From the NCBI RefSeq assembly GCF_025465275.1, contig NZ_JAODNK010000097.1:22456-86455 (forward strand): 64,000 nt of DNA, read 5' to 3'. The notes under the pieces were generated by a model. The model ran no database searches, was not told the DNA's origin, and saw only the letters and a program-made list of their open reading frames with translations. The stretch's first letter is position 1. The number at the start of each line of letters is the position of its first letter. Position numbers and translations under genes: made by a program. This document shows positions 9,367-17,408 of the stretch, piece by piece. The DNA is from Nocardia sp. (GTDB lineage: Bacteria; Actinomycetota; Actinomycetes; Mycobacteriales; Mycobacteriaceae).

Positions 9367-9396
9367 TCCAAACCTCCGCAAATCTGATACCTACAC

Positions 9397-9415
9397 GTAT
9401 TATATAATATATAAC
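9397..9415. promoter_or_regulatory. AT-rich island motif (site d)
   Basis: GTATTATATAATATATAAC, about 30 bases upstream of the CoA-transferase start at 9366 and in the divergent region shared with the GntR gene. Confidence 0.6.
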
Positions 9416-9529
9416 ACATACTCTTGGGCACTGCGCGACAACACGAACCGCTCCGCCACGTGGGGGTCGACGCAAACCGGGCAGGAACCAGCACGACACT
9501 CACTGCTCGCAGCCACTCATCGGCGGCGC

Positions 9530-9545
9530 ATCGTATACTTTGTTT
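9530..9545. promoter_or_regulatory. AT-rich island motif (site e), GntR promoter
   Basis: CGTATACTTTGTTTC upstream of the GntR gene. The second GntR paralogue has the nearly identical TATACTTTGTTTT at the same distance from its start, which suggests both repressors control themselves. Confidence 0.5.
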
Positions 9546-9550
9546 CTAAT

Positions 9551-9580
9551 ATGACCAGCATTGATTCACTACCGCTATAG
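9551..9580 (+). CDS. Possible 9-residue leader peptide before the GntR gene
   Basis: A minimal frame ATG...TAG encoding nine residues (MTSIDSLPL). Its TAG stop overlaps the Shine-Dalgarno AGGAG of the downstream GntR gene. It could couple translation to the next gene, which has no standard start codon. The paralogous GntR locus lacks it, so it may be chance. Confidence 0.25.
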   Translation: MTSIDSLPL

Positions 9581-9589
9581 GAGACTGTC

Positions 9590-10318
9590 ATCGCCAGCTC
9601 GGTTTCAGCTTCAGCTCAACCGCTGCCTTTCGAGGATCATGAGACGCCCTCCGGAGGACTGTCGCGCCCGACCAGCTCACAGCAGGTCGCCGAATACATT
9701 CGGCGGCTGATCTTCGAGAACAAGCTCAAGGTCGGCGATCGTATCCGCCAAGACGAGATCGCGGCCGAACTGCGCGTCAGCCGTGTGCCCGTTCGCGAAG
9801 CGGTGATCGCCCTCGATCGCGAGGGCTGGGTGGTGATCGAACCACACCGCGGCGCCTTCGTCGTCGGACTCGATGAGAACTCGACCCGCGACCACTACGA
9901 ACTCATGGGCCGCGTATACGGTTTCGGCGCTCGCCGTGCCGCGGAACGCGCGGCGCCGGAGCGGATCACCGAGCTGGGCAACCTGCATCGCCGGATTCAG
10001 GACACCGCGGATCCGGGCGAGTTCAGCCAACTCAATATGGAGTTCCTGCACCGGTTGATCCTGCTCGCCGGATCACGGCGCATCAGTGCGACCGTGCGCC
10101 TGATGGCGGTGAGCATCGTGCCCGGCAACTTCTTCGCCGAAGTCCCCGACGCCATGCGAATTCACAAGAAGGGCCTCCGTGCCATCATTCGGGCGCTCAA
10201 GGCGAACGACGGGGAGACCGCGGAGCAAGAGTTCATCAAGATGCTCCAACAGGAGGCCGAGAAGGTTGTCGCCCTCTTGATCTCGCGCGGCATCATCGAG
10301 CGGTCCGAAACAAGCTGA
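9590..10318 (+). CDS. GntR-family (FCD type) regulator, paralogue 1, with non-standard start
   Basis: An FadR-like regulator of about 242 residues: winged helix from about residue 30 (QQVAEYIRRLIFENKLKVGD, then SRVPVREAVIALDREGW), followed by an FCD all-helical ligand domain. No ATG, GTG or TTG lies in frame between the upstream TAG and GTG at 9785, and starting at 9785 would cut the winged helix. The homologous N-terminus and a conserved AGGAG six bases upstream point to ATC at 9590 as the start. The protein is about 80% identical by eye to the GntR at 35053. Both probably bind the AT-rich palindromes of the island and respond to an acyl-CoA or acid. Confidence 0.85.
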   Translation: MASSVSASAQPLPFEDHETPSGGLSRPTSSQQVAEYIRRLIFENKLKVGDRIRQDEIAAELRVSRVPVREAVIALDREGWVVIEPHRGAFVVGLDENSTRDHYELMGRVYGFGARRAAERAAPERITELGNLHRRIQDTADPGEFSQLNMEFLHRLILLAGSRRISATVRLMAVSIVPGNFFAEVPDAMRIHKKGLRAIIRALKANDGETAEQEFIKMLQQEAEKVVALLISRGIIERSETS

Positions 10319-10361
10319 ACCGCATCGCCTCTTTCGCGAAATAGCAAGCCCTCGACCAGAA

Positions 10362-10380
10362 GATTATATAATCTATAATC
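10362..10380. promoter_or_regulatory. AT-rich island motif (site f), perfect palindrome
   Basis: GATTATA-TAATC-TATAATC, seven-base perfect arms with a five-base spacer, 28 bases upstream of the acyl-CoA ligase start at 10408. This is one of the best-formed copies of the island motif. Confidence 0.65.
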
Positions 10381-10407
10381 TGAATCGGGGGGCGGCGAGC
10401 GAAAGAG

Positions 10408-11970
10408 ATGGACAACTCGATGGATCTACGTGGTGGCGCGGCGAACCTGGCGGAACTCTTCGAGTCCGGCGTCGCCACAGAGCCTGATCTGCCCGCCCTG
10501 GTACAGGATGGACTGTCCACCAGTTTCGGCGAATGGTGGGCCGATTCGTCGCTCGTCGCCAGCGGCCTCACCGAGTTGGGTGTGCACGCGGGCGATCTGG
10601 TCCTGCTCCTGCTCCCGTCAGGCCGGGACTTCATCACCTGCTACTTGGCCGCGCTGCGTGTGGGCGCGACCGTCAGCGCCGTCAATCCGCGCCTGGGTCC
10701 CACCGAAATCGCGCACATCGTCGATCGCTCGCGGCCATCGGTCATCGTTACCGACACCTGCGAGCGCGTCCGGGATCTCGCGCAATGCCCTGTTCGTACA
10801 CCGGACAGCATCCATGGGAACCCGGGCGCGGCCCCCTCGATCGAGGGTTGGGCACCCGTCTCGCCTGACTCCGCGGCGGTCGTGGTCTGGACCACCGGGT
10901 CGACCGGCAAGCCCAAAGGCGCATGGTTCGATCACACAACTCTGGCCTTCATCGCGAACAATATGGGCCCGCTCAGCCGGCCCTACGATCGCAAACTGTT
11001 CCCCATCCCCTTCGCTCACGCGGCTTACATGACCAGGATCTACGACCAACTGCTGCATCGTTCGACGCTGGTCCTGACTCCCGCGGAATGGACAGCGGAC
11101 AGTATGCTGAATGTGCTTGCGGCGGAGCGGATCACGGTGGGCCAGGGCGTGCCGACTCAATGGGAGAAACTCATCGCACTCCCCCGGCTCGCGGACACCG
11201 ACCTCTCGCACCTGCGGCTGGTCTCCACCGGAGCGAGCCGAGTACCGGCCACACTGGTCGAGGCCCTGCACGAACGCCTGCGGTGTCCGGTAGTTGTCCG
11301 GTACGCGAGTACCGAGGTGCCCCTGGCGTTCGGCACTCGGGTCGGCGATCCGATGGAGACGATCACCTCGACGGTAGGCAGACCGTTGGGTGCCGCCGAG
11401 GTCGAGATCCGCGGTGGTGACGGACGCGTGCTGCCCGCGGGAGAGATCGGCCGGGTATTCCTGCGGTCTCATGCCCAGATGCGCGGCTATTGGCGCGACT
11501 CCGAACGCACGGCGGAGACGATAAGCCCTGAGGGATGGCTTGCCACCAGCGACTTGGGCCGCCTCGATACCGCGGGCAATCTTTCGATAGTCGGCCGGGC
11601 CGACGACGCCTACATTCGCGGCGGATACAACATCTACCCGTCTGAGATCGAGACTGTCCTGGCAGCGCATCCAGCGGTCGCTCGTGCGGCCGTCGTGGGC
11701 ACGTCGGCTCCGGTAATCGGGGAGATCGGCGTCGCGTTCATCGTTCTCGAAGACCAACGGCACCACGCTGTCACAGAGACGGATCTGCGGACGTGGTGCC
11801 GGGATCGGATCGCCGACTACAAGGTGCCGGACAGTGTGGTGTTCGTCGAGGACCTACCGGTCAATGCGACGTACAAGGTCGATGTCGGCCGCTTGCGGGC
11901 CATGGCCGCGACGCTCACCGCCGAGCGCCGGAGGTCAGCAACCGCCGACCGGTCACTGCTCGGGCGCTGA
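10408..11970 (+). CDS. Acyl-CoA ligase (AMP-binding, ANL superfamily)
   Basis: Activates a carboxylic acid as acyl-AMP, then acyl-CoA. It is 520 residues. Seen: the P-loop WTTGSTGKPKGA near residue 155, the adenine segment RYASTEVPLAFG near 300, the GWLATSDLG hinge region, and the C-terminal lysine in VNATYKVDVG. All core motifs are intact. It stands alone on the plus strand, downstream of the GntR gene, under site f. Its 3' end overlaps that of the convergent acyl-CoA dehydrogenase by 18 bases. Likely role is entry of an acid into the CoA-dependent pathway; the substrate is unknown. Confidence 0.92.
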   Translation: MDNSMDLRGGAANLAELFESGVATEPDLPALVQDGLSTSFGEWWADSSLVASGLTELGVHAGDLVLLLLPSGRDFITCYLAALRVGATVSAVNPRLGPTEIAHIVDRSRPSVIVTDTCERVRDLAQCPVRTPDSIHGNPGAAPSIEGWAPVSPDSAAVVVWTTGSTGKPKGAWFDHTTLAFIANNMGPLSRPYDRKLFPIPFAHAAYMTRIYDQLLHRSTLVLTPAEWTADSMLNVLAAERITVGQGVPTQWEKLIALPRLADTDLSHLRLVSTGASRVPATLVEALHERLRCPVVVRYASTEVPLAFGTRVGDPMETITSTVGRPLGAAEVEIRGGDGRVLPAGEIGRVFLRSHAQMRGYWRDSERTAETISPEGWLATSDLGRLDTAGNLSIVGRADDAYIRGGYNIYPSEIETVLAAHPAVARAAVVGTSAPVIGEIGVAFIVLEDQRHHAVTETDLRTWCRDRIADYKVPDSVVFVEDLPVNATYKVDVGRLRAMAATLTAERRRSATADRSLLGR

Positions 11971-12933
11971 CATCGCGGCCGCCAAGCGCAAAGCGTGCTC
12001 GTCGCCGGAGCCGTAACTCGTCGCGAGCAACCAAGCGCGCTTTAGATACAGATGTGCGAGCACTTCCCAGGTGAAGCCCATCCCACCGTGCACCTGGATG
12101 CCGCATCGCCCGCCCTCGGTCGCGGCCTTGTCCGCAAGGACCTTGGCCGCCGACACGGCCGGAGCCGCGTCGAGTACGCCGGAATCGTCGGTCGCCAGTG
12201 CCGCGACGAGCACAGCCGCTCGGGCCACGTCGGTCTTCACCAGCCACTCCGCGAGCAGGTGCTTGACCGCTTGGAAGGAGCCGATTACCCGGCCGAACTG
12301 CACCCGTTCGGTCGCATATCGGACGGCGAGGTCCAGGCCACCCTGCGCCAGGCCGACCTGCAGCGCACCGGTCAGCACCGTGCCGTCCGACCGCCACCGC
12401 ACCGCGTCGGCCGGCGATCCGATGCGCACCCCCCACCGGTCCGGAATCGTCACCGAGGACAGCGGCGTCAAGGGATCCAGCGGCGTATCGACCTGAGTCG
12501 CAACGCAATCCGCGGTAGGCAGCAGAAACAGGCCCGCATTGTCGACGATGACCAGATGCGTCGCTGCTTCGAAGTGCTCGGCGACGGCAACCCGATCCCT
12601 GGTGTCGACCGCGGTGACGACCGCCTTGCCCAGCCCCGCATCCGGTAGCAGGCGGGCCGCCAGCAGGGTGGCGACCAGCGGTCCCGGCACCAAAGCTTTG
12701 CCGAGCTCCTCGAAGAGGACAACGGCGTCCGGCAGCCCCAGCCCCATGCCGCCGTCTTCCTCGGGCAGCATTACGCCGAACACGCCCATATCGGCCAAGG
12801 CCACCCAATTCGCACTGTCGAGCGCGGGCGAGTTACTGGCCTCCCGCAGGCGGTCGGGTGTCCACACCTTCCGCAGGATGTCGCGCAGTGCGGCCTGCAG
12901 GCTCTGCTGGTCGGCACTCAAAGTGAGGTCCAT
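11953..12933 (-). CDS. Acyl-CoA dehydrogenase (short, FadE/ChsE-like)
   Basis: An FAD enzyme that introduces a 2,3-double bond into acyl-CoA. At 326 residues it is shorter than a standard ~380-residue ACAD. It shows the N-terminal FGVMLPEEDGGMGLGLPDAV segment, the arginine/FQAVKH helix (QFGRVIGSFQAVKHLLAE) and the C-terminal HGGMGFTWEVLAHLYLKRA typical of actinobacterial heteromeric FadE subunits. Steroid-type ChsE enzymes of this size work as alpha2beta2 pairs, but no second subunit is present here. Start ATG at 12933 has GGAG upstream. It probably forms an operon with the crotonase at 13011. Confidence 0.88.
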   Translation of the reverse strand: MDLTLSADQQSLQAALRDILRKVWTPDRLREASNSPALDSANWVALADMGVFGVMLPEEDGGMGLGLPDAVVLFEELGKALVPGPLVATLLAARLLPDAGLGKAVVTAVDTRDRVAVAEHFEAATHLVIVDNAGLFLLPTADCVATQVDTPLDPLTPLSSVTIPDRWGVRIGSPADAVRWRSDGTVLTGALQVGLAQGGLDLAVRYATERVQFGRVIGSFQAVKHLLAEWLVKTDVARAAVLVAALATDDSGVLDAAPAVSAAKVLADKAATEGGRCGIQVHGGMGFTWEVLAHLYLKRAWLLATSYGSGDEHALRLAAAMSAPEQ

Positions 12934-13010
12934 CGAGGCTCCTTGCCCAAGTGGTACGTTCTCGATCCAACCGGCGGGCACGTTGCCGCCATATTATGGT
13001 CAATTCGCGG

Positions 13011-13853
13011 CTATCTGCCCCGGAACACCGGCGAACGCCGCTCGACAAATGCGCGCAGGCCTTCCTGCCCGTCGGCACTGGTCATATTGATCTCGGCCGC
13101 CCACGCCTCCTCCGCGAACGCGGTGGCCCGATCGACGTCGAGGGCGCGGTTGATCAACTGCTTTCCCAGAGCGAGCGCGATGGTAGGCCCCGAGGCCAAT
13201 CGGGTAGCCCATTCCGACGCGACGTCGGTGAGCTTTTCGGCCGGTACGACCTCGCTGACCAAGCCGATCCGATGCGCCTCGGCCACCGGCACGTCGTCAC
13301 CGAAGTAGATCAGCTTCTTGGCCATCTGCGGTCCGACCAGTCGGGTGAGCAGGTAGGCACCGCCTCCGTCGACGACCAGTCCTCGACGAACGAAGACCTC
13401 GACGAACTTCGCCGACTCCGCCGCGATGACCAGATCGCACGCGAACGCAAGATGGCAACCGATCCCGGCCGCGGTGCCGTTCACCGCCGCGATGACCGGC
13501 TTCTCACAATCCAGCACAGCCGAGATGAGCCGCTGGGCACCGCCGGAGATGGCTCGGGCGATCGAACCGGGAGTCCGTTCGGAACCGTTGTCAGCAGACG
13601 AATCCCCGTTGCCTGCAGCCAGATCGGCGCCGGTGCAGAAGTGTCGATCGCCGGCTCCGGTGAGTACGACCGCGCGAATGTCCGGATCGGCGGTGGCCTC
13701 CGCCATCCACGCGATCAGCTCCTCCCGCTGGCCGGCGGTAATCGCGTTCCCCGCTTTGGGGCGATTCAATGTCAGCCACAGGACGCCATTGTCGGCGTCG
13801 ACATCCGCACGGAGGTCAGCCGATCGGGACTGGTCGGTCAACGACCACACCAC
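13011..13853 (-). CDS. Crotonase (enoyl-CoA hydratase/isomerase) family protein
   Basis: A crotonase-fold protein of about 280 residues. It has LWLTLNRPKAGNAIT, the oxyanion segments CTGADLAAG and GTAAGIGCHLAFACD, and FVRRGLVVDGGGAYLLTRLVG. The hydratase glutamates are absent (H at the first position, F at the second), while an aspartate sits in VVDGGG as in a divergent crotonase branch. It contains a Ser/Asn/Gly-rich insert near residue 85. The start is uncertain: GTG at 13853 or 13850, with GAGAGG overlapping. It is upstream of the ACAD on the same strand, 77 bases apart. Confidence 0.85.
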   Translation of the reverse strand: MVWSLTDQSRSADLRADVDADNGVLWLTLNRPKAGNAITAGQREELIAWMAEATADPDIRAVVLTGAGDRHFCTGADLAAGNGDSSADNGSERTPGSIARAISGGAQRLISAVLDCEKPVIAAVNGTAAGIGCHLAFACDLVIAAESAKFVEVFVRRGLVVDGGGAYLLTRLVGPQMAKKLIYFGDDVPVAEAHRIGLVSEVVPAEKLTDVASEWATRLASGPTIALALGKQLINRALDVDRATAFAEEAWAAEINMTSADGQEGLRAFVERRSPVFRGR

Positions 13854-13902
13854 CTCTCATTCGAGCACCCGCGATTCGACGCAGGTACTAACCATCTTAA
13901 AG

Positions 13903-13924
13903 ATAGTATAAATTATGTAATCTA
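13903..13924. promoter_or_regulatory. AT-rich island motif (site g), divergent promoter
   Basis: ATAGTATAAATTATGTAATC between the crotonase (minus) and the 242-residue barrel protein (plus). It is a mixed copy: it fits the first island motif and also has the ATAGTA half of the second. Confidence 0.5.
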
Positions 13925-13957
13925 CATTCAGTAGCACTCACGGAAAGCGGAGCGAAG

Positions 13958-14686
13958 TTGAACGACAAGGTCTACATCCACGAGTTCATCGACATCACCA
14001 AGCAGAACCGTGCGCGCTACATGCACCACATCACGGCGAACTGGAGTCCGATCGGCCAGGACGAGCGGCATCAGCTCTGCTACGGCGTGTGGGGCGTCGT
14101 CGGATCCACCGGCAGATGGCCCCAGGTGGTCAATATTTGGGAGGAGGACGGTTTCGCCGGCTTGGCCGACTCCTTCCGTATCGAACTGAACAACACCACC
14201 CTGCAGGATCCGTCGCTCGAAAAATGGTGGTCGGCCGCGGCGGACCTGCGAGCCGGTGGCGTCGACCGGCTGCTGGTACCCCACCCGGACACCCTGCCGA
14301 TCGAGGAGCTGTGCGCCGCGGGCACCACCGGTGAGGTGTACGCGCACGAACTGGTCACCGTGGCGCCGGGAACCTGCCGAGACTTCCTGACGGCGGCGGT
14401 ATCCGAGGCCAAACGGGCACACGATCAGTACGGATGGCAGCTCGTGGGAGCCTGGTGGACCGCCCTCGGCAATCAGGACGAATGCCTACTCCTGTGGGCG
14501 ATCCCCAGCTGGGAGTCCTGGGCCGGGGTGGAGGACGATCTCCGTACCCACCGCGACGTCCTCCTCCCCGACAGCAGTGCGGCGATCCGTGGCCGGCAGC
14601 GCATCCTGCTGATGGATTCGCCGTTGAGCCCGCTCCGCACCGGCCGTCAGCCGTCCCGGGCGGACCGAACCGATTGGACCGATTAG
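13958..14686 (+). CDS. Dimeric alpha/beta-barrel (NIPSNAP-like) protein of unknown function
   Basis: A 242-residue protein with two repeated ferredoxin-like halves: VYIHEFIDITKQNRARYMHH in the first and EVYAHELVTVAPGTCRDFL in the second. Each is followed by a WxxVG...W segment. This layout resembles NIPSNAP/EthD dimeric barrels, often found beside catabolic oxygenases. No catalytic motif is evident. Start TTG at 13958 is preceded by GGAGCGAAG. It is under the divergent AT-rich site g and is followed by an imperfect hairpin. The functional role in the pathway is open. Confidence 0.7.
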   Translation: MNDKVYIHEFIDITKQNRARYMHHITANWSPIGQDERHQLCYGVWGVVGSTGRWPQVVNIWEEDGFAGLADSFRIELNNTTLQDPSLEKWWSAAADLRAGGVDRLLVPHPDTLPIEELCAAGTTGEVYAHELVTVAPGTCRDFLTAAVSEAKRAHDQYGWQLVGAWWTALGNQDECLLLWAIPSWESWAGVEDDLRTHRDVLLPDSSAAIRGRQRILLMDSPLSPLRTGRQPSRADRTDWTD

Positions 14687-14724
14687 CCGCAAGGGCTGAA
14701 ACATAATCCGGAGGAAATTCAGGC

Positions 14725-14765
14725 CTCCGCGCACAGCGCCCGGGGGCGTCTGTGGAGGCGGAGGC
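14725..14765. terminator. Imperfect hairpin between convergent genes
   Basis: GCCTCC at 14725-14730 pairs with a GGAGGC copy near 14755, with further partial pairing of CACAG/CTGTG and GCGCC/GGCGT around a CGGG loop. It lies between the barrel protein (plus) and the thiolase (minus), so it is a likely bidirectional terminator. Confidence 0.5.
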
Positions 14766-14783
14766 GCTGGACCTCTCGATTGA

Positions 14784-15974
14784 TCAGGCCGTGCCGAGGA
14801 TGCTGACGAAGCTGACCATCTCCCCCGGATAACCGCCGAGATTGTGCGTCAGAGCGAGGGACCGGGACCCGAACGTCGATATCCGGCGCTCTTCCGGTGC
14901 TTCACCTCGCAACTGCAACCAGACCTCGAAGACCATTCGCAGACCGGTGGCGCCGACCGGATGGCCGAAGGACTTCAGACCGCCGTCCGGGTTGACCGGT
15001 AGCTCGCCGTCGAGATCGAAGGCGCCCTCCATAATTCGCTTCCAGGCGGTGCCACGGTCCGCCAGCCCGAGGTCCTCGATGAGTACGAGTTCCGTCGGCG
15101 TGAAGCAGTCGTGCACTTCCGCCATCGCCAACTCGTCGCGGGGCGACTCGATTCCCGCCTGGGCGTACGCCTGCCGGGCAGCCGCCACCACTTCCGGAAA
15201 CGTGGTGTAGTCGTACTCCGGGTCCATCAGACCCGATCCGTCACCCGAAACCAGCGCCAATGCCTTGATGACGATCGGATTGTCGGTGTAGAGATGTGCG
15301 TCCTCGGCACGCACCACGATCGCGGCCGCGGCCCCGTCGGCCACACCTGCACAATCGAATACCGATAGCTGTCCGGCGACCGCGGGCATGGCGCACAACT
15401 GCTCGACCGACATTTCCTTGCGGAACTGCGCACGAGGATTACGGGCGCCGTTCGAGTGGTTCTTGGAGGCGATTCGTGCCAGCACGGTACGCATGTCCGC
15501 TTCGCTGACTCCGTACGCACCGCCGTAGGCGGGCACGACCATGGAGAACATCGCCGCGGCCGTCAGCGTGCGCTGGGTTCCGTCGTTGGGGATAGGAAAG
15601 GCGTTCAGCCCCTGATAACCCGAGTCCTTGACCTTCTCGACTCCGACGGCCATCGCGATATCGCAGGCACCGCTGGCCACCGCGTACGCCGCCTGCCGCA
15701 GTGCTTCCGACCCGGTAGCGCAGTAGTTCTCTACCCGGGTGACCGCCTTGTCCTTCAGTTGCAGCGGCCGGGACAGCGTCAAGCCGCTCATTCCCGACTG
15801 CGCGGTACCGAGCCAATAGGCGTCGACGTCCTCCTTGGTGACTCCCGCCGACTGGAATGCGGCGCCGGTGGCCTCGAGAAGCAACTCATCGACGCCCTTG
15901 TCCCAGTGCTCGCCGAAACGGGTGCACCCCATTCCGATGATGGCGACTCGATCCTTGATGCCATGTGAAGCCAT
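14784..15974 (-). CDS. Thiolase (SCP2/Ltp type acetyl-CoA acetyltransferase)
   Basis: A 396-residue SCP2-type thiolase. It has the N-terminal RVAIIGMGCTRFGEH, the acyl-accepting cysteine in VENYCATGSEALRQ near residue 85, HDCFTPTEL near 290 and SFGHPVGATGLRM near 340. Enzymes of this branch (Ltp2-like) act as thiolases or retro-aldolases and usually need a DUF35 (OB-fold) partner. Exactly such a domain is encoded at the 3' end of the gene just upstream, one base away. Likely role is C-C bond cleavage of a beta-keto or beta-hydroxy acyl-CoA. Confidence 0.88.
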   Translation of the reverse strand: MASHGIKDRVAIIGMGCTRFGEHWDKGVDELLLEATGAAFQSAGVTKEDVDAYWLGTAQSGMSGLTLSRPLQLKDKAVTRVENYCATGSEALRQAAYAVASGACDIAMAVGVEKVKDSGYQGLNAFPIPNDGTQRTLTAAAMFSMVVPAYGGAYGVSEADMRTVLARIASKNHSNGARNPRAQFRKEMSVEQLCAMPAVAGQLSVFDCAGVADGAAAAIVVRAEDAHLYTDNPIVIKALALVSGDGSGLMDPEYDYTTFPEVVAAARQAYAQAGIESPRDELAMAEVHDCFTPTELVLIEDLGLADRGTAWKRIMEGAFDLDGELPVNPDGGLKSFGHPVGATGLRMVFEVWLQLRGEAPEERRISTFGSRSLALTHNLGGYPGEMVSFVSILGTA

Positions 15975-15975
15975 T

Positions 15976-17370
15976 TCAATCCTCTTCTGCTATCGCATAC
16001 CGCACCGGCCGGGCCTTCCAGAAATAGTTGTGCACGCCTTCGGCCGTGAACAGGCGGCGGAAGGTCATCTCGACCCGGCCACCGATCCGGAGTTCGCTCT
16101 CCTGGACATCGGTCAGTTCGACCGGCAGTCGCCCGCCGCCGTCGAAGTCGATCACCGCGAACACCACCGGCGGGCTGGGCGAGTAGGCGAGACGATCGAC
16201 GGTGAAGGTGACGATCGTGCCCACCGCCGCGGCCATCGGCGCACGCGACACATCCATCGGGGATGGAGGCAGGCGCACCAGATCGTCACTGCCCACCGAT
16301 CCGACGAGTCCGAACTTCCATTCGGTATTGCGCCACGCGGCCGTCGCGGACGGGCGGGCCGGTTCCGGACGACGCGGCGGCTCTACCGGAAGCATCCCGC
16401 GCCAGGCCAGGTATCTGCCGTAGGTAATAGGTGCCCCGGCCGCCATTTGATCCGCCAGAGACCGCCGGATCCGGTATGACTGCAGGGCGCCGGTCGTTCG
16501 GAACACCGCCACGTCGGCGCCGTCTGCCAGACTCAAAAGGACTACGACCCGGTCGGATTCGAGCTTCTCGAGTTCGGCTGCCAGCAGCAGTCCCGGCTGG
16601 GCAGCGCCGACATTGCCGACGCGATCCTCCAGCCGATCCGCCAGCCGATCCCCGCTGATTCCGGCGGCTCGCGCGACCGCCTGCGCCGTCCGCTGGTGTG
16701 GCCCGGCAACGATGAGCGCGGACACCGCATCCGGAGCGATACCGGCCTCGTCAAACGCCACTTTGAGGGCCTCGGTCCCCAGCGCGGTGTATCGAGCGAG
16801 GCCGAAGCGCTCTTCCCACATACTCGACGTCGCCGCGCCGAGCGGACGCCAGCGATCCAAGAACTCTTCGGTCAGCGATGTCCAGGTAAGTAGTTCGGCG
16901 AGCACCGGTCCGTCCGCATCGGATCCGACGAGCAGGGCCGCGGCGCCATCACCCCCCGATGATTCCTCCGCACCGCCCGGCAGGCCGGTACGCAGATCGG
17001 CTGCCACCACCAGTGCCGACTCGGACCCGTGCAGTCCGGCACGCAGCGCACCCATTGCCGAACGCACCGATCCGATCGCATCGAACGCGGCGGTGCCGCG
17101 GTCCAACCGGAGCGCGGCGTGCACCGCAGTGGCGTTCGTCTTGTCCAGGTAGGCAGGCTCGGTCGTCGAGAACCAGAGCGCACGAGGTCGCACCGTCCCC
17201 CCGGCCAACGCTACGCGAGCCGCTTCGACGCCCATGGTTGTGCTGTTCTCGTCGTATCCGGCAACCGTCCGTACCCCCTTGCCACCGCCGGATCCGGCTA
17301 CTGCCGCGATCGCGCCTCGATCCAGACGCCAGTGGGGCAGATAGCTACCCCATCCCAGTAATCCACGCAT
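15976..17370 (-). CDS. HMG-CoA-synthase-like thiolase-fold protein fused to a DUF35 OB-fold domain, no cysteines
   Basis: A 464-residue two-domain protein. Residues 1-330 follow an archaeal-type HMG-CoA synthase / KAS-III-like fold (GWGSYLPHWRL, then GVEAARVAL, then LLAAELEKL). The last ~130 residues form a DUF35 OB-fold. The whole protein contains no cysteine: the active-site position is replaced (AFDAIGSVRSAMGA), and the zinc ribbon that often precedes DUF35 has lost its ligands. It is therefore probably not a synthase by itself but a scaffold or CoA-binding partner of the thiolase one base downstream, like the archaeal thiolase-DUF35-HMGCS complex. Start ATG at 17370. Confidence 0.75.
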   Translation of the reverse strand: MRGLLGWGSYLPHWRLDRGAIAAVAGSGGGKGVRTVAGYDENSTTMGVEAARVALAGGTVRPRALWFSTTEPAYLDKTNATAVHAALRLDRGTAAFDAIGSVRSAMGALRAGLHGSESALVVAADLRTGLPGGAEESSGGDGAAALLVGSDADGPVLAELLTWTSLTEEFLDRWRPLGAATSSMWEERFGLARYTALGTEALKVAFDEAGIAPDAVSALIVAGPHQRTAQAVARAAGISGDRLADRLEDRVGNVGAAQPGLLLAAELEKLESDRVVVLLSLADGADVAVFRTTGALQSYRIRRSLADQMAAGAPITYGRYLAWRGMLPVEPPRRPEPARPSATAAWRNTEWKFGLVGSVGSDDLVRLPPSPMDVSRAPMAAAVGTIVTFTVDRLAYSPSPPVVFAVIDFDGGGRLPVELTDVQESELRIGGRVEMTFRRLFTAEGVHNYFWKARPVRYAIAEED

Positions 17371-17389
17371 GCGTTCATGCTAGCAAACG

Positions 17390-17408
17390 ATTACATAAAA
17401 TATGTAAT
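17390..17408. promoter_or_regulatory. AT-rich island motif (site h), perfect palindrome and divergent promoter
   Basis: ATTACATA-AAA-TATGTAAT, eight-base perfect arms. It lies between the divergent HMGCS-like and CoA-transferase genes. TAAAAT at 17396-17401 could be a -10 box that places the start of the plus transcript at the ATG 17407, giving a leaderless mRNA. Confidence 0.65.

Noticed and set aside
10618..11766. 382-codon minus-strand open frame
   Set aside because: Opposite the acyl-CoA ligase; no motifs.
12951..13934. 327-codon plus-strand open frame
   Set aside because: Opposite the crotonase at 13011; no motifs.
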